From contig BFEA01000238.1 of the NCBI GenBank assembly GCA_003427395.1, forward strand, positions 1,444,910 through 1,476,197: DNA of 31,288 nucleotides, given 5' to 3'. Numbering within the stretch: the first letter of the stretch is position 1; each line of letters opens with the position of its first letter. This DNA comes from Chara braunii. Its lineage: Eukaryota; Streptophyta; Charophyceae; Charales; Characeae. The notes under the pieces are model-generated. The model ran no database searches. It was not told the origin of the DNA and saw only the letters and a program-made list of their open reading frames with translations. This document shows positions 30,462-31,288 of this stretch, one piece after another. A program made the position numbers and the translations under genes.

Positions 30462-30771
30462 TGTAGCGGACCCACTAGGTGTGGTGCTTCGCTAGTGACA
30501 GAGATGGAGATGGAGGAAGAAGGGGGAGCAAGATGGCACAACGCAGCTCCCCACGCAAGACTCCAACGCACGTACTCCAAAATGTGCAAGTGAGGAATGA
30601 GACTGAAAACAGACAATGGCTGGGGTATACCCCAGCGGACTGACGGGACTGGACAGGACTGGCTGGTACCGACAGAGGTACCGGCCTGGACTGGCCTACC
30701 CCGAATATAACACAGGTCTGTGAGAACAGGCCAAGGGGCTGGTGTCACAGGCCAACCCGAGGTCCGCTACA
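30462..30771 (-). mobile_element. LTR of a third gypsy element (3' LTR, minus strand)
   Basis: Read on the minus strand it starts TGTAGCGGACC (30771-30761) and ends GGTCCGCTACA (30472-30462), perfect 11-base terminal inverted repeats that include TG...CA. The interior is recognisably the same family as 8914-9276. No PBS follows its 3' end, and the element's conserved 3' noncoding region lies upstream, so this is the 3' LTR. At 310 bases it is shorter than the 5' LTR of the first element (363). Confidence 0.8.
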
Positions 30772-31288
30772 CGATCCTCGGCCTGTGATGGATCGCCTAG
30801 ATACAAACATGCTTCCGCCAAGAAGCGGAACTCTACCAAAGAAAAGAAAACCTGAGTAGCCTAGGATGCGGAGCAAGCTCCATGTTGAGTCCATGCGATG
30901 CGACCTAGGATATAAAATGTCACAAAACAACAATGTCACAGCTAACAGCCTAAGTGAAAGTAGGAGCAACTAACTAACATACATGTCCTAGGAAAGCAAA
31001 AAAAAGTGACAACTAGATCCTAGAATGTTGGAGGCACTAGCCTTAGTCTGGTAACAACTGACTAGTGTATAAGTCCTAAGAACAGCAAAAGCAGAACAAC
31101 TAAATCCTAGAAATGTCGGAGGTAGTAGCCTCAGTCTGAGAGCAACAAAACAATCAACAAGACAACCATATGTCACATGACAAGTGTGTCGCACACCAAA
31201 GGGTGGGATGGTCTCTGAGGGTGGCGAATGCAGCCTAGGGGTCGAAAACTCCTAAGGGCATCCACACATAGTGACAGGGGAAAACACA
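30772..31288 (-). mobile_element. 3' noncoding region of the minus-strand gypsy element, partial
   Basis: The reverse complement aligns with about 17490-17869 of the first element and beyond, keeping GCCCTTAGGAGTTT, GAGACCATCCCAC, GAGCTTGCTCCGCATCCTAG, AGAGTTCCGC and GAGGATCG at the LTR junction. An internal near-duplication is visible: CTAGGAT(C/T)TAGTTGT with TAGTGCCTCCAACATT / TACTACCTCCGACATT occurs twice (about 31005-31045 and 31095-31135). The coding part lies beyond the window. Confidence 0.75.

Noticed and set aside
30462-30771. 310 bp DNA transposon (MITE) with 11-base TIRs
   Set aside because: The interior matches a gypsy LTR that is fixed by a PBS in the first element, so an LTR explains the ends better.

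Overview
This is eukaryotic nuclear-type DNA, most likely from a green plant or streptophyte alga. The support is a Ty3/gypsy chromovirus primed by initiator tRNA-Met (PBS TGGTATCAGAGC), a patch of TTTAGGG telomere-like sequence, and heavy repeat content. A charophyte such as Chara is a guess, not something I can show. No intact host gene can be supported. Almost every long open frame is a shadow of repeats or of decayed mobile elements.

Layout. 1-790: three copies of a degenerate ~243 bp tandem repeat. 1091-3945: two diverged copies of a ~1.25 kb compound repeat (motif array, AT-rich block, conserved tail). 4949-7599, minus strand: a badly decayed protein-coding region of about 870 codons that I could not assign to any family. 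8914-17954: a Ty3/gypsy chromovirus with 5' LTR, PBS, an unusually long 2.4 kb leader, gag with zinc knuckle, a protease stub fused to the RT catalytic motif by an internal deletion, RNase H, integrase, chromodomain, a ~0.8 kb 3' noncoding region and a truncated 3' LTR. 18533-18905: a 92 bp tandem repeat. 19580-19930: a GA-rich minisatellite. 20714-21920: a second, older RNase H-integrase fragment of a related element. About 22895-23150: a probable tRNA-Glu-derived SINE. 23-28 kb: no supportable gene, with poly(A), (GT)n(GA)n and short direct repeats. 28478-29458: an array of hairpins. 30462-31288: the 3' end of a third related gypsy element on the minus strand, running off the window.

The most notable signal is the 28.5-29.5 kb hairpin array. 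Thirteen small stem-loops sit at regular spacing (~100 bp, then ~62 bp). Most share a CCCTA-GGG-TAGGG inner hairpin. Their outer arms differ from unit to unit yet stay complementary, a covariation pattern expected of conserved structure. Single hairpins of similar two-stem design occur near 8.47 kb and 21.94 kb, and a second hairpin array lies in the chromovirus leader (10.75-11.1 kb). Two further points of interest are the unidentified decayed ORF at 5-7.6 kb and a Pro/Ser-rich insertion inside the RNase H domain shared by both gypsy copies.
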